A DNA stretch of 52,748 bases from Chthoniobacteraceae bacterium (lineage in GTDB: Bacteria; Verrucomicrobiota; Verrucomicrobiia; Chthoniobacterales; Chthoniobacteraceae). The stretch lies in NCBI GenBank assembly GCA_947471505.1, contig CANIWM010000038.1, positions 1 to 52,748 of the forward strand. Direction: 5' to 3'. Under the pieces are notes generated by a model. The model saw nothing but the letters and a program-made list of their open reading frames with translations, ran no database searches and was not told the origin of the DNA. Shown here in pieces: positions 1 through 9,281 of the stretch; the first letter of the stretch is position 1; every line of letters begins with the position of its first letter. The position numbers and the translations under genes were made by a program.

Positions 1-1
1 T

Positions 2-140
2 AAAAACGGCAGTTGACCCCGTTTTTGAGGCCGAAAAATAGGGTATTTTACTCTGGAAATTGCCAACTGCGGAGCAGTTGAAAATCACTCACCCGTCCAA
101 GGCTCATTTTTCTCTGAAAATCCGTTCAACTGCCGTTTTT
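2..140. repeat. 15-bp perfect inverted repeat at the left edge
   Basis: Positions 2-16 (AAAAACGGCAGTTGA) are the exact reverse complement of 126-140. The enclosed segment has further short CAACTGC/GCAGTTG pieces (about 63-80). It may be a small palindromic element or a pair of REP-like units. It starts at the window edge, so its full extent is unknown. Confidence 0.5.
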
Positions 141-241
141 AGGTTGATTTGGCTATTGGGTGAATGCACGTGTGATTCCGTGCTGCGGAGGTATGGCACG
201 GAGTTTGAGGGGAGGATCGAGTGGACAAGCGCGATGGCAGG

Positions 242-339
242 CGTAGCTCGACTTTCCAAAGTCGAGATTGGGCGTTCTCGACAGGGAGAGCCTTCCTTCG
301 TAGGGGCACCTTAACTCGACATTGGAATGTCGAGCTACG
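242..339. repeat. REPIN-like inverted doublet (CGTAGCTCGAC family)
   Basis: CGTAGCTCGAC at 242-252 is the exact reverse complement of 329-339. Each end also carries its own hairpin: CTCGACTTT-CC-AAAGTCGAG at 247-266 and CTCGACATT-GG-AATGTCGAG at 315-334, both with perfect 9-bp arms. Two small palindromes in inverted orientation with a short spacer is the layout of REPIN elements, which REP-associated tyrosine transposases (RAYTs) mobilise. No such transposase is visible in the window. Confidence 0.65.
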
Positions 340-555
340 GCTTTACGCCAGCATTTTGTGATGGCGGCGCGGGAGCGAAGCGGGGCTCGGGCGTCGTGCG
401 GGGTGGGATGCGGGCTTTGGGATTTACGGAACATTTTTCTGTCGGAGAATCAAAGGTCTGGAAGGGTCGTGGGTTTTCCCAACGCGCGGCGAACGGGGGC
501 TCGACAGAACGTGGGGCTCCGGTAATTTCGCCGCTCTTTCCAATATAACGCACAT

Positions 556-1899
556 ATGAACACACCCATTATTACTCCAGTCACACGGCGCTCATTTCTT
601 CGGAACGGATCGACCGGGCTCGCAGGCGCAGCGCTCGTCAGCAGCTTCCCACACATCGTCAATGCGCAGGCGGCGAAGGCAATCCGGATCGGTATCGTGG
701 GTTGCGGCGGGCGAGGCTCGGGGGCGCTTGCGGATTCGATGAAAGCGGACCCGTATGTGGAGCTTGTGGCGATGGGTGATGTGGATGCGGACCGTCTGGC
801 GCAGAGTCACACGAACATTAGCAAGATGTACGAGAAGCAGGTGAAGGTGCCTGATGCGAATAAGTTCGTGGGGCTGGATGCGATCGACCGGGTGCTGGCG
901 ACGGATATTGATATTGTGTTTCTGACGACGCCTCCCGGCTTTCGGCCTGGGCATTTGCACAAGGCGATCAATGCAGGGAAGCATGTGTTTTGCGAGAAGC
1001 CGCTGGGTGTGGACGCTCCGTCTATCCGGCACGCGCTGGAGGCTGTGAAGAAGGCGAAGGAGAAGAATCTGGCGATTCAAACGGGCTTTTGCTGGCGCTT
1101 TAATACGGCGGAGCGGGCGACTTGGAAGAAGCTGCATGAGGGTTATATCGGTGATGTGCGGGCCTACTATGGGACGTATTTGACGAGCAGCCCTTGGCTT
1201 CCGAAAGAGCGTAAGGAAGGGTGGACGGACTTGGAGTATCAGTTGAAAAACTGGCTCTATTATACGTGGTTGAGCGGCGATATCCTCGTGGAGCAGGCGG
1301 TTCACAGCGTGGATAAAATGAACTGGGCGTTCAAAGATGCGCCGCCTGTGAAATGCACGGCGCTGGGTGGGCGAGTGCAGCGCGTGGAGAAGGAATTTGG
1401 GAACGTGTTCGACAACTTCGGGGTGATGTATGAGTTCCCGAATGGCGGACGCGGGTTCATTTTCTGCCGTCAACAAGCGAGCTGCTCGAACGAGAACGCG
1501 GACTACATTATCGGAGCAAATGGCAAGGGCCAAGTGAACGGTTTCAAGCCTATGCACATGCTCGAAAAGACGGACGGCGAGCGTTGGATGTATGAGAAGA
1601 ACGGCGGCGAAGGCGGGACTGAGGGGCTGCGCAATGAGATGTATGTGCAGGAGCATCTGGAGCTGATCCAGAGCATCCGTGCGGGCAAACCGGTGAACAA
1701 TGGCGAGCAACTCGCGCATAGTTCGATGGTAGCGATCATGGGCCGGATGAGTGCTTACAGCGGGAAGACGATCGAGTGGGATGATGCGATCAATTCAAAG
1801 GAAACTTGGGTGCCACCGGGGATGGACGAGCTGAAGCTGGATGCTGCGCCGCCGGAATTGGTGATTGCAGTTCCGGGGCGGTACAAACTGCCTTCGTAG
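556..1899 (+). CDS. Tat-exported Gfo/Idh/MocA family oxidoreductase
   Basis: A 447-residue NAD(P)-dependent oxidoreductase of the Gfo/Idh/MocA family. The N-terminus has a twin-arginine signal (TRRSFLRNG, about residues 10-18), then a hydrophobic stretch ending near AQA, so export with bound cofactor is expected. The Rossmann nucleotide-binding motif GIVGCGGRGSGA follows at about residues 46-57. The family EKP motif is present as CEKPLGVDA near residue 147. The C-terminal half is the alpha/beta substrate domain. Exported members of this family are abundant in Verrucomicrobiota and Planctomycetota and are usually assigned to sugar or sugar-acid oxidation; the substrate cannot be read from sequence. 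The gene ends 25 bases before a strong terminator, so it is probably transcribed alone. Confidence 0.9.
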   Translation: MNTPIITPVTRRSFLRNGSTGLAGAALVSSFPHIVNAQAAKAIRIGIVGCGGRGSGALADSMKADPYVELVAMGDVDADRLAQSHTNISKMYEKQVKVPDANKFVGLDAIDRVLATDIDIVFLTTPPGFRPGHLHKAINAGKHVFCEKPLGVDAPSIRHALEAVKKAKEKNLAIQTGFCWRFNTAERATWKKLHEGYIGDVRAYYGTYLTSSPWLPKERKEGWTDLEYQLKNWLYYTWLSGDILVEQAVHSVDKMNWAFKDAPPVKCTALGGRVQRVEKEFGNVFDNFGVMYEFPNGGRGFIFCRQQASCSNENADYIIGANGKGQVNGFKPMHMLEKTDGERWMYEKNGGEGGTEGLRNEMYVQEHLELIQSIRAGKPVNNGEQLAHSSMVAIMGRMSAYSGKTIEWDDAINSKETWVPPGMDELKLDAAPPELVIAVPGRYKLPS

Positions 1900-1924
1900 G
1901 CGTTGTCGCGTGTCATTTAAAAAG

Positions 1925-1955
1925 AGCCCCGCTGGTTTCCGGCGGGGCTTTTTTT
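1925..1955 (+). terminator. Intrinsic terminator of the oxidoreductase gene
   Basis: AGCCCCGC at 1925-1932 pairs perfectly with GCGGGGCT at 1942-1949 around a 9-base loop. A run of seven T (1949-1955) follows. This is a textbook rho-independent terminator and separates the oxidoreductase from the kinase gene. Confidence 0.93.
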
Positions 1956-2008
1956 GTAGCGATGAATGACGCGGGCTCGGTGTATGGTCTGCTATTCACT
2001 CTCCAACT

Positions 2009-5000
2009 TTGATCATTCGACTCGTGTTTAGATTCCGACTTTTGCTCTGGCTGCTGCTGGCGGCTGGGTGTTCGTTTTCTCCGGCGCAGGACCCTGCAAC
2101 GGAGGTCGCGCTGGCGGGGACGGAGGGACGTTTCACCCTTCGCATGTGGGAGAAGGCGGAGGGAGTGTTGCCGACGTCCATCCGCTGGATCACGCAGACG
2201 CCGAATGGGTATGTGTGGCTTGCTTCGCACGACTCGCTGGTGCGGTTTGACGGCACGCGGGCGGCGAGTGCAGCAGGGAAGACGTCCCCGTTGCCGTTGC
2301 CGCTGCAAGGGCTGGAGGTGTTTGGCGACGAGTCGGGGCGCGTGTGGTGCTCGACGGTGAAGGGGCGGCTGTTTGTGTATGAGCGGGATGAGTGGCGAGA
2401 GTTCACGGAGGCGCAGGGCTGGAAGGCGGCCCCGGCGAGCAGCTTCAGCCAATCGCCGACGGGGGAACTGACGCTCGTTGCGGGCGGGAAGCTCTTCACT
2501 TTGAAGGACGAAAGGTTTGTGGAAGCCGCGCTGCCGACGATGGTGGACCCGAAGCTGACGGCGGCGATTTTTTCCCAAGACGGCGCGCTCTGGGCGAGCA
2601 TCGGTCGGGAACTCTGGCGGCGCGAAGAGGCGAAGTGGCAACGAATCAAGCAAGCGCCCGCGAGCCTCACGCTGGCGCGTTCCGGGCAGGAGGGGATATG
2701 GCTGGCAACGCAGACGGAGCTGCGCCAATACACGAAGGACGGCCTGCAAAAGACGGTCGTGAGGTCGGGTGATTTTCAAAAGGAGACGCTTCGCCTACTC
2801 GAAGATTCCGAGGGGAATCTGTGGGCTGGTGGGCAGGAGAACGGACTCCGCATTTGGATGAGGGATGGGACGATCCTCAACCCCGGAAAGAGCGCCGAAG
2901 TGCTGCGCCCGCAGGTCGCGTGCATCTACGAAGACCGCGAGCGGAACATCCTCGTCGGGACGACGGGCGCGGGGCTGGCGAGGTTCAAGCCCGCAAACTT
3001 CCAGCTCGCACTCGGGCAGACGGGAAGCCTCTCCGGCTCGCTCATCAACACCGTCGCCGCCGTTGGTCCAGGCCGCATCCTTGCAGGCACGGAGGGCAAT
3101 GGGCTCTTCCTCATCGAGAACGGAATCGCGACGACGCAGATCGTCGCGAGCGATTCATCGTTGGGCCGAAAAGGGCGCGTCACCTCGCTCCTGCGGCTGC
3201 GCGATGGGCGCGTGTTGGCGGCAGTGGGGACGGTGGGGCTCTTTTGGATCGAAGGCACAAATGCCGTCCCGATTTCCTCACCCGAGCCCGTGGCAAAACT
3301 CGTGCGCTCGTTGTTTGAGGACACCAGCGGGACCGTGTGGCTCGGCTGCGAGAGCGGGATTTTCTCGTATAAAGGCGGCGAGTTTTCGCCATTGAAGACG
3401 CCGCCGGTGGGGAACGTGCGTGGCATCGCGCAAGACCCGGCGGGGACGATCTGGTTTGTCCACGATGGCGGGCTTGCATCGGTGAAGGGCGGCGTTTTCG
3501 CCCCGTTTGACAGCAGTGCGTTGGGCGGCGCGTTGCTCTCCATCGCGAGCGATGAAGGCGGCGTGCTCTGGCTCTCCGTCTCGACCAAAGGGCTCGCCCG
3601 CATCGCAGACGGGAAGCCGTTCCTTTACTCCACCGAGCAAGGGCTGCCGTCGGGATCCATCGGGGCGATTGTGTTGGAGAAAGCCGATGTCTGGCTCGCC
3701 ACGGAGCGCGGCCTTTTGCGCACCACGCGCGCCAGCCTCGATGCGGTATTCGAGGGTCGGGCCAAGCGGTTGCAGTATCGCTTTTTCAATCGCGGCGACG
3801 GCCTGGCATCCGACCTTTTCCGCCGCGCGTGCCAGCCGACTTTCACCCGCGAGGAAGACGGGCGGCTGTGGTTCGCCACGCACAAAGGCGTCGTCGCCAT
3901 CCACCCGGAGCACATCACCGCGCCCGCGTTTGAAGTGCCCGCTATCATCGAGGAGGTCCGTGCCGAGCGCGACCTCATCACCGTGACGGCGGCGAACCGC
4001 GAGAATATCGTCATCCCCGCTGGCACGCGGCATATGACGATCCGATGCTCCGTGCCCACGCTCAGCAAGCCCGAGTTTATGCCCATCGAGTATCAGATGG
4101 AGGGCCTCGATTCGCGCTGGTACGCGACGGGCACCGAGCGCGTCATCCGCTTTTACGATCTCGGGCCGGGGAAATTCCGGTTCCTCGTTCGCGCCATCGG
4201 GGCCGATGGAAAAAGCGTGGAGCCCGCGACCTCCGTCGGCTTCACCGTGTTGCCGCTCTACTGGCAGACGCTGTGGTTTCGCGTGCTCGGCGGCTGCGGG
4301 ATCGCCGGGATCGCGGGGCTCGCCGTGTGGCGCAGGATGAAAGCGCGGATCGCCTACCAAGAGTCGCGACTCCGCGAGCAGGAAGAGCGCGCCGCACTGC
4401 AAGCCCAGCTCCAGCAAGCCAGCCAAGTGGAAGCCATCGGGCGACTCGCCGGCGGAATCGCGCACGATTTTAATAACCTCCTCACTTCCATCCTCGGCAA
4501 CGCCGAACTCGCGCACATGGAGTTTGGCGACAACGCCCGGCTCGCCCCGCTTTTGAACGACATCGTCAACGCCGGTGGGCGTGCCCGCGAGCTTGTCATC
4601 CAGATTCTCACCTACAGCCGCAAGCGCCCCACATCGCTCGCCCCGCTCGACCTCGGCCCCGCCATCCGCGATGCGCTCACCCTTTTGCGCTCCGGCATCC
4701 CGGCGACCGTGCGCATAGACACGCACATCCCCTCCGAACTCCCGCTCGTGCTCGCGGACAGCGCGCAGATTCAGCGCGTCATCGTGAATCTCGGCACCAA
4801 CGCCGCGCAAGCATTCGGGCCGGAAGGCGGGCACGTCCACATCCGCGCAGGAGCCTTCATCGCCGACGCCGCAGCGTGCGCCGCCCAGCCGAAACTGCGG
4901 CCCGGCACCTACGTGCGCATCGTCGTGGAAGACAACGGCAGCGGCATGGACGACACAACGCTCCGGAGCATTTTCGCCCCATTCTTTACCACCAAGGGCG

Positions 5001-5560
5001 TGGGAAAAGGCACCGGCCTCGGCCTCGCCGTCGTCCAAGGAATCGTCGAGAGCCATCGAGGCATCATCACCGTCGAGAGCGGCTTGGATAAAGGCACGAC
5101 CTTCACCATCTACCTCCCCGTCACCACGACAGAAAGTGCAGCGCAAACCGCCGAGCCGAGCCGCTCCATCGCTTCCGGCAACAAAGAGCGCATCCTCGTC
5201 GTGGACGACGAGCCCGCCGTCCTCCACATCGCCCGCCGCTACCTCGAAATGCTCGACTACACCGTGGACGGATACACCGAACCCGCCGCTGCGCTCGACG
5301 CCTTCACCCGCAGCCCCACAAGCTACCACCTCGTCCTCACCGACTACTCCATGCCCGGCATCAACGGCGTCGAACTCGCCCAGCGCATCCGCACCATCCG
5401 CCCCGGCATCCCGATCATCTTATGCACGGGATTCGGCGGCGCGGTGGATGAAAACGCCATCCGCCTTGTCGGCATCGCAGAACTCGTGAACAAGCCCTAC
5501 GAAAAGCAAACCATCGCCGCCGCCATCGCCAAAGCCCTCGCCGCGCCGAGTGCGGTGTAG
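2009..5560 (+). CDS. Hybrid sensor histidine kinase with beta-propeller sensor and receiver domain
   Basis: A 1183-residue hybrid two-component protein. A hydrophobic N-terminal signal ends near AAGC (possible lipobox). The periplasmic region has repeated two-component propeller motifs (for example LASHDSLVRFDG and ILVGTTGAGLARF), then a Y_Y_Y-type domain (about 650-745). A membrane segment lies at about 755-775 and a coiled coil follows. The HisKA box has phospho-acceptor His819 (GGIAHDFNN). The ATPase domain shows N, DNGSGM and GTGLGL boxes. A C-terminal receiver has Asp1112 (LTDYSMPG) and Lys1162 (NKPY). There is no DNA-binding output domain and no partner regulator nearby. The start is TTG at 2009; GTG at 2024 is an alternative that keeps the signal sequence. 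The propeller architecture resembles Bacteroides polysaccharide-sensing hybrid systems, but the ligand is unknown. Confidence 0.92.
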   Translation: MIIRLVFRFRLLLWLLLAAGCSFSPAQDPATEVALAGTEGRFTLRMWEKAEGVLPTSIRWITQTPNGYVWLASHDSLVRFDGTRAASAAGKTSPLPLPLQGLEVFGDESGRVWCSTVKGRLFVYERDEWREFTEAQGWKAAPASSFSQSPTGELTLVAGGKLFTLKDERFVEAALPTMVDPKLTAAIFSQDGALWASIGRELWRREEAKWQRIKQAPASLTLARSGQEGIWLATQTELRQYTKDGLQKTVVRSGDFQKETLRLLEDSEGNLWAGGQENGLRIWMRDGTILNPGKSAEVLRPQVACIYEDRERNILVGTTGAGLARFKPANFQLALGQTGSLSGSLINTVAAVGPGRILAGTEGNGLFLIENGIATTQIVASDSSLGRKGRVTSLLRLRDGRVLAAVGTVGLFWIEGTNAVPISSPEPVAKLVRSLFEDTSGTVWLGCESGIFSYKGGEFSPLKTPPVGNVRGIAQDPAGTIWFVHDGGLASVKGGVFAPFDSSALGGALLSIASDEGGVLWLSVSTKGLARIADGKPFLYSTEQGLPSGSIGAIVLEKADVWLATERGLLRTTRASLDAVFEGRAKRLQYRFFNRGDGLASDLFRRACQPTFTREEDGRLWFATHKGVVAIHPEHITAPAFEVPAIIEEVRAERDLITVTAANRENIVIPAGTRHMTIRCSVPTLSKPEFMPIEYQMEGLDSRWYATGTERVIRFYDLGPGKFRFLVRAIGADGKSVEPATSVGFTVLPLYWQTLWFRVLGGCGIAGIAGLAVWRRMKARIAYQESRLREQEERAALQAQLQQASQVEAIGRLAGGIAHDFNNLLTSILGNAELAHMEFGDNARLAPLLNDIVNAGGRARELVIQILTYSRKRPTSLAPLDLGPAIRDALTLLRSGIPATVRIDTHIPSELPLVLADSAQIQRVIVNLGTNAAQAFGPEGGHVHIRAGAFIADAAACAAQPKLRPGTYVRIVVEDNGSGMDDTTLRSIFAPFFTTKGVGKGTGLGLAVVQGIVESHRGIITVESGLDKGTTFTIYLPVTTTESAAQTAEPSRSIASGNKERILVVDDEPAVLHIARRYLEMLDYTVDGYTEPAAALDAFTRSPTSYHLVLTDYSMPGINGVELAQRIRTIRPGIPIILCTGFGGAVDENAIRLVGIAELVNKPYEKQTIAAAIAKALAAPSAV

Positions 5561-5613
5561 TTTTGCATAACGCGAGTTTGACGCCCCGCGATTTCTCCGC
5601 GAAGGCTTCCGCC

Positions 5614-6369
5614 ATGCTCCGAACATTCGCGCTAGTCCTGCTCGCCGTCGCTTCCGCCTTCGCCCAGCAAAGGACGATCTACCTCACCTTCGACGATGGC
5701 CCGCAGCCGGGCACGACCGACGTGCTCGATGTGCTGAAAGAGGAAGGGGTCCACGGCGTATTCTTCCTCACCGGCAGTAACGCGTTGTCCGTCGGCGGGC
5801 TGGAAGGGCAGGCGAAGATTATCCTGCGCACTCTGGCCGAGGGGCACGAGATCGGGAACCACTGCTACATCCACGAGCCGATGACGAAAGACGGCTATCG
5901 TGCGGCTTACGGCGACCTCTCCACCGACGCACAGCGCGACGCCTTTCATAAAAACCTCGCGCGGAATGACAGCGAGCTTGGGCGGCGGCTGGAGAAGCCG
6001 GGGTTCAAGTTCGAGTTCGCGCGTCTGCCCGGCGATGGCAGCACTTTTCCCCACCTCGTCGCGGAGGTGGAGAAGATGGGGATGAAGCACTTCCACTGGC
6101 AGCAAGAGTTCGCGCCGAACGGTGTGTTCAAATGGATCAAGAACCTCGACTGGAAAGGCGTCGCGGGCGTCGGCGGCGATGTCTCGTGGTTCCCGAGAGA
6201 CGGCGAGGTGATCCTTTTCCACGACCGGCACTGGGCTGGGGAAAAGCGGGAGCTTCTGCGGAGTCTCATCCGTTTCCTCAAAGAGAAAGGCTACACCTTC
6301 GGCAAGCTCGCCGACTGGAAGCCCGCGCCGCCCAAGCCCGCAAAACCTGCGGCCCCACCTGCGCCTTAG
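5614..6369 (+). CDS. Secreted polysaccharide deacetylase (NodB domain)
   Basis: A 251-residue carbohydrate esterase 4-type protein. I chose the ATG at 5614 because it gives a clean signal peptide (LRTFALVLLAVASAFA, cleavage near AFA-QQ); an upstream in-frame TTG at 5563 adds an unlikely leader. The NodB metal-binding start TFDDGP is at residues 25-30, with the Asp27/Asp28 pair. A histidine motif follows in GHEIGNHCYIH, and ARLPGDGS matches the conserved arginine/proline block. The family removes N-acetyl groups from chitin-like polymers or peptidoglycan. The C-terminus is a short Pro/Ala/Lys-rich tail. It ends 38 bases before the sugar kinase, with which it may form an operon. Confidence 0.88.
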   Translation: MLRTFALVLLAVASAFAQQRTIYLTFDDGPQPGTTDVLDVLKEEGVHGVFFLTGSNALSVGGLEGQAKIILRTLAEGHEIGNHCYIHEPMTKDGYRAAYGDLSTDAQRDAFHKNLARNDSELGRRLEKPGFKFEFARLPGDGSTFPHLVAEVEKMGMKHFHWQQEFAPNGVFKWIKNLDWKGVAGVGGDVSWFPRDGEVILFHDRHWAGEKRELLRSLIRFLKEKGYTFGKLADWKPAPPKPAKPAAPPAP

Positions 6370-6407
6370 CTGGACCAACGGAAAACGGCCCGATATACAG
6401 CGGCCCG

Positions 6408-7517
6408 ATGTCACAAAACCTGTCAAAAACTACTGCCGCCCGTCTCAAAACCGCCGCGAGTTCCATCGCGAAACTCAAGGCTCTCGTCGGGTTCGACGGG
6501 TTTGTTGATACGATCATTGATGTCGTGAAGACCCGGCACTCCGCGACGAAAATTGACCGCTACACCACGATGGTCGAGTGGGCACAACGCATCACGGCGG
6601 CCTCGGGAGTGAGCGCGAACTTCGAGCTGGCGGTGAAGATGGTGAAGCTCGGCGGCAACGGCCCCATCATGGCGAACGCGCTGGAGTCGTTTGGGTTTGG
6701 CACGACCTACATCGGCAATCTCGGCTGTCCGAATCTGCACCCCGTTTTTGCCGACTTTGCGAAGCGCGCGAAGGTCATCTCCATCGCCGAGCCCGGCTAC
6801 ACGGACGCCTATGAGTTCGACGACGGGAAGCTGATGTGCGGCGATCAGCGCGGGCTACAAAATGTGAATTGGAACGAGCTGACGAAGGCGATTCCCGAAG
6901 CCGAATTGATACGCATTTTCTCCAGCTCACAGCTCATCGCGATGGTGAACTGGACGATGCTCATCAACCTTTCCGGCATCTTCAAAAAGCTGCTCACCCG
7001 CGTGATGCCGAAGCTCAAAGGCGAGAAGCGCTGGGTGTTTTTCGACCTCACGGACCCAGCCAAACGCTCGCGCGAAGACCTCATGGAAGCGCTCAAACTC
7101 GTGAGCGGCTTCGAGAAGCACGCGCGCGTCATCCTCGGGCTGAATCTCGGCGAAGCCCGGCAGGTGAGCGAAGTGCTCGGCCTCGGCCCTGTCGAAGAAA
7201 CCTACGGCACGGTGACGCACGCCGCGTCGCAGATTCGCGAGAAGCTGAAGGTGGACACGGTCGTCGTGCATCCCGTGCAGTTCGCCGCTGGCTCCGATGC
7301 CTCCGGCTCCACGCATGTGGAAGGGCCATTCTGCGCCGTGCCGAAGATCACCACGGGAGCAGGCGATCACTTTAACGCCGGATTTTGCCTTGGGCGGATG
7401 GCCGGGCTCACGCTCGCCGAGAGCCTACAAGCGGGCGTCGGCACGAGCGGCTTCTACGTGCGCACAGCGAAGAGCCCGAAGGTCGCCGACTTGGCGAAGT
7501 TCCTCGGCACGCTTTAG
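6408..7517 (+). CDS. PfkB-family carbohydrate kinase
   Basis: A 369-residue ribokinase-like protein. The start is ATG at 6408; longer in-frame extensions run through the end of the deacetylase gene in another frame. The second PfkB signature is clear near the C-terminus as TTGAGDHFNAGF, with the catalytic Asp at residue 320 and the GAGD anion hole. An N-terminal substrate block VGFDGFVDTI and the glycine segment KLGGNGPIMANAL fit sugar-kinase substrate and lid regions. The family phosphorylates sugars or nucleosides with ATP in the cytoplasm. The exact substrate is not recognisable. Its position behind the deacetylase suggests amino-sugar or polysaccharide metabolism, which is inference only. 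Confidence 0.85.
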   Translation: MSQNLSKTTAARLKTAASSIAKLKALVGFDGFVDTIIDVVKTRHSATKIDRYTTMVEWAQRITAASGVSANFELAVKMVKLGGNGPIMANALESFGFGTTYIGNLGCPNLHPVFADFAKRAKVISIAEPGYTDAYEFDDGKLMCGDQRGLQNVNWNELTKAIPEAELIRIFSSSQLIAMVNWTMLINLSGIFKKLLTRVMPKLKGEKRWVFFDLTDPAKRSREDLMEALKLVSGFEKHARVILGLNLGEARQVSEVLGLGPVEETYGTVTHAASQIREKLKVDTVVVHPVQFAAGSDASGSTHVEGPFCAVPKITTGAGDHFNAGFCLGRMAGLTLAESLQAGVGTSGFYVRTAKSPKVADLAKFLGTL

Positions 7518-7565
7518 CCCTTCGCTTCGCTGCGGTGAGGTCGGCTTCGTGCGCGGGCGCTTTAT

Positions 7566-7776
7566 GGGTGTGATTAATTCTACTTAGTTACGCTCGCGGA
7601 AATGACGGAGCGCGAAGCGCGAAACGTAGCTCGCGAGTCCCTTCGCGGCCCTACGACTCCCGCGAAGCGGCACTTTTTCATTCGTGCGGCTTCGCCGGTG
7701 GCACAACGCCGCGAAGGGGACTCGCGGGCTACTTTTCGCCCCACAGGCGTGTCACAAAGTAGAATTAATCACACCC
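7566..7776. mobile_element. MITE-like palindromic element, 211 bp with 20-bp terminal inverted repeats
   Basis: GGGTGTGATTAATTCTACTT at 7566-7585 is the exact reverse complement of 7757-7776. Inside is a second, imperfect inverted pair (7626-7648 against 7709-7732, GTAGCTCGCGAGTCC type). The element has no coding capacity. Flanks GCGCTTTAT (7557-7565) and GCGCTTTTA (7777-7785) resemble an imperfect direct repeat such as an insertion would leave. It fills the gap between the sugar kinase and the convergent radical SAM gene; the 270 bases there hold no gene. Confidence 0.6.
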
Positions 7777-7788
7777 GCGCTTTTACCC

Positions 7789-9276
7789 TCACACCCCGAT
7801 CAGTTCCGGCTCGGCTTGCTGGGCGGCGGGGACTTGGCGCTGGATGGTGAGCGTTTTGTCGGCGAGGCGGTCGGAGTAGATTTCGCTCCAGACTTTCTCG
7901 TTCATCGAGCACATCGGCACGGCGACCCACTCGCCGTCGCGCTTCACAGCGCCTTTGAAAACGCAGGAATCGAGGCGGGCTTTGATGACCGGGTCGTTCG
8001 GCGCGGCGGCGACTTTTCCGGCGTCCATGAAGTTGTGGATGCCGATGCCGAGCGTGTGTGCGCGGCCTTGGAGCGCGGCTTGCAGGACTTCTCGCGGCAT
8101 TTTCCCCGAGCCCATGTGCTGCCCGGCGCGGAGAAGGATACGGAGGGCGAGGAGCGGGTTGCGGGCGAGAATGCCGAGGATGCGATAGCGCGGCGTGCCA
8201 GCGTCGTCGTTCACGAGGGAGAGCGCGCCGATTTGGCCGAGGGTGTCGCCGAAGAGCTTTTGGAAATCATCGTCGTCGGGCAGGAGCGTGCAGTATTTGC
8301 CGCTCGGGCGGGCGACGAGGATGGAGGACCAGCTATTGCAATCGGGGTGGCCGAAAAGCGTGGCGTCGCGGCGGAGCTTGAGGCTCGTGCCCTCTTGCAG
8401 TTTCTCCCACACGTCGGAGGGCGTGATTGGTTTTTTGGAGAACACCGTGCGGCCCGTGTCGGCCTCGGGCTGGAAACTGAGCATCCGCCAGATGTGCGTG
8501 CGCTCCGGATCGGCGAGGAACCAGCGGATGATCTCCGGGACGTGATCAATGTTGCGCTCCGTCACCGTGCAGTTGTGGGCGAACTCCAGCAGCTTCCCCG
8601 TATTGCGCCGGACACGCAGCGCGAGCTGGGTGAATGCCTCGCGGACGGGGTGCAAGTCCGCCTCGGACTTGATGCGGCCAATGGGGTAGCCGTGCCGCCC
8701 GGCCTGCGTCATATCGACATGCACGGCGACTTGCCGCAGCCCGCCCTCGGCGACCAGCCGCTCCAAAAACTCCGGCTGCTCGATGAGCGTCTGCCCGTGC
8801 GTGAAGAGCATGGGCACAAGGCCGACGCGGTACGCATACTGGATGATCTCAATGAGTTCCTCCACCCGCCCCGCGCGCCAATACGCATCGGCGACATCGC
8901 CGCCGGTGATCTGGATGCCCGCGCCCGGCCCTTGCAAGCGGCGGTTCGCATCGATCTGCTCTTTCATCTGCGCCAGCGAGGGAATGGGAACTTCGTTCGC
9001 GTTCTTCGGCAAATAGCAGTGCGTGCAGCGGAAGGAGCAGTAGCTCGCCCCGAGGGTAAAAGAGCAGTGCGTGAGGTGCTTACCCGAGACTTGGTTCGGC
9101 ACCTTCAGCTCCTCCGGCAGCGACGCCCAACGCTCGTCGAGATACCGCTTTTTCTCCGCATCGAGCGGCGACCAAAAGGCCCGCCACCGTGCGCTCCAGC
9201 GTTCGCGTGTAGGAAGGCGCGGTGCGGGCGGCGCGTCCGAGATGAGTTGTCCGGCGACGGGTGCGTGTGCGGCCAT
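7789..9276 (-). CDS. Radical SAM protein of unknown specificity
   Basis: A 495-residue radical S-adenosylmethionine protein. The cluster motif CSFRCTHC supplies Cys80, Cys84 and Cys87 (CxxxCxxC) that hold the 4Fe-4S cluster, preceded by SFTLGASY. The glycine-rich SAM contact ITGGDVADAYW follows. Additional cysteines lie further on (HNCTV, HPDCNS, GKYCTLLP, LDSCVF, VPMCSMNE) and could bind an auxiliary cluster, but the pattern is not a clear SPASM domain. I do not recognise the subfamily. It starts 5 bases after the stop of the DUF547 gene, so the two are almost certainly co-transcribed. Confidence 0.82.
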   Translation of the reverse strand: MAAHAPVAGQLISDAPPAPRLPTRERWSARWRAFWSPLDAEKKRYLDERWASLPEELKVPNQVSGKHLTHCSFTLGASYCSFRCTHCYLPKNANEVPIPSLAQMKEQIDANRRLQGPGAGIQITGGDVADAYWRAGRVEELIEIIQYAYRVGLVPMLFTHGQTLIEQPEFLERLVAEGGLRQVAVHVDMTQAGRHGYPIGRIKSEADLHPVREAFTQLALRVRRNTGKLLEFAHNCTVTERNIDHVPEIIRWFLADPERTHIWRMLSFQPEADTGRTVFSKKPITPSDVWEKLQEGTSLKLRRDATLFGHPDCNSWSSILVARPSGKYCTLLPDDDDFQKLFGDTLGQIGALSLVNDDAGTPRYRILGILARNPLLALRILLRAGQHMGSGKMPREVLQAALQGRAHTLGIGIHNFMDAGKVAAAPNDPVIKARLDSCVFKGAVKRDGEWVAVPMCSMNEKVWSEIYSDRLADKTLTIQRQVPAAQQAEPELIGV

Positions 9277-9281
9277 ATTCG

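Larger units (their letters stand above)
1..555. other. Intergenic stretch upstream of the Gfo/Idh gene
   Basis: I see no convincing gene in these 555 bases. Short open frames on both strands look like GC-rich noise: they overlap each other, have no recognisable motifs and no good ribosome binding sites. The stretch holds two inverted repeats, listed separately. The last 100 bases before the ATG at 556 presumably contain the promoter of the oxidoreductase gene, but I cannot name a convincing -35/-10 pair. Confidence 0.5.

Noticed and set aside
60-565. Five overlapping short frames in the first 560 bases
   Set aside because: They overlap each other on both strands, run through the palindromic repeats and resemble no protein.
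3278-5329. 683-codon open frame on the minus strand opposite the sensor kinase
   Set aside because: It lies entirely antisense to a gene with clear kinase and receiver motifs; long antisense frames are usual in GC-rich DNA, and it shows no family motif.
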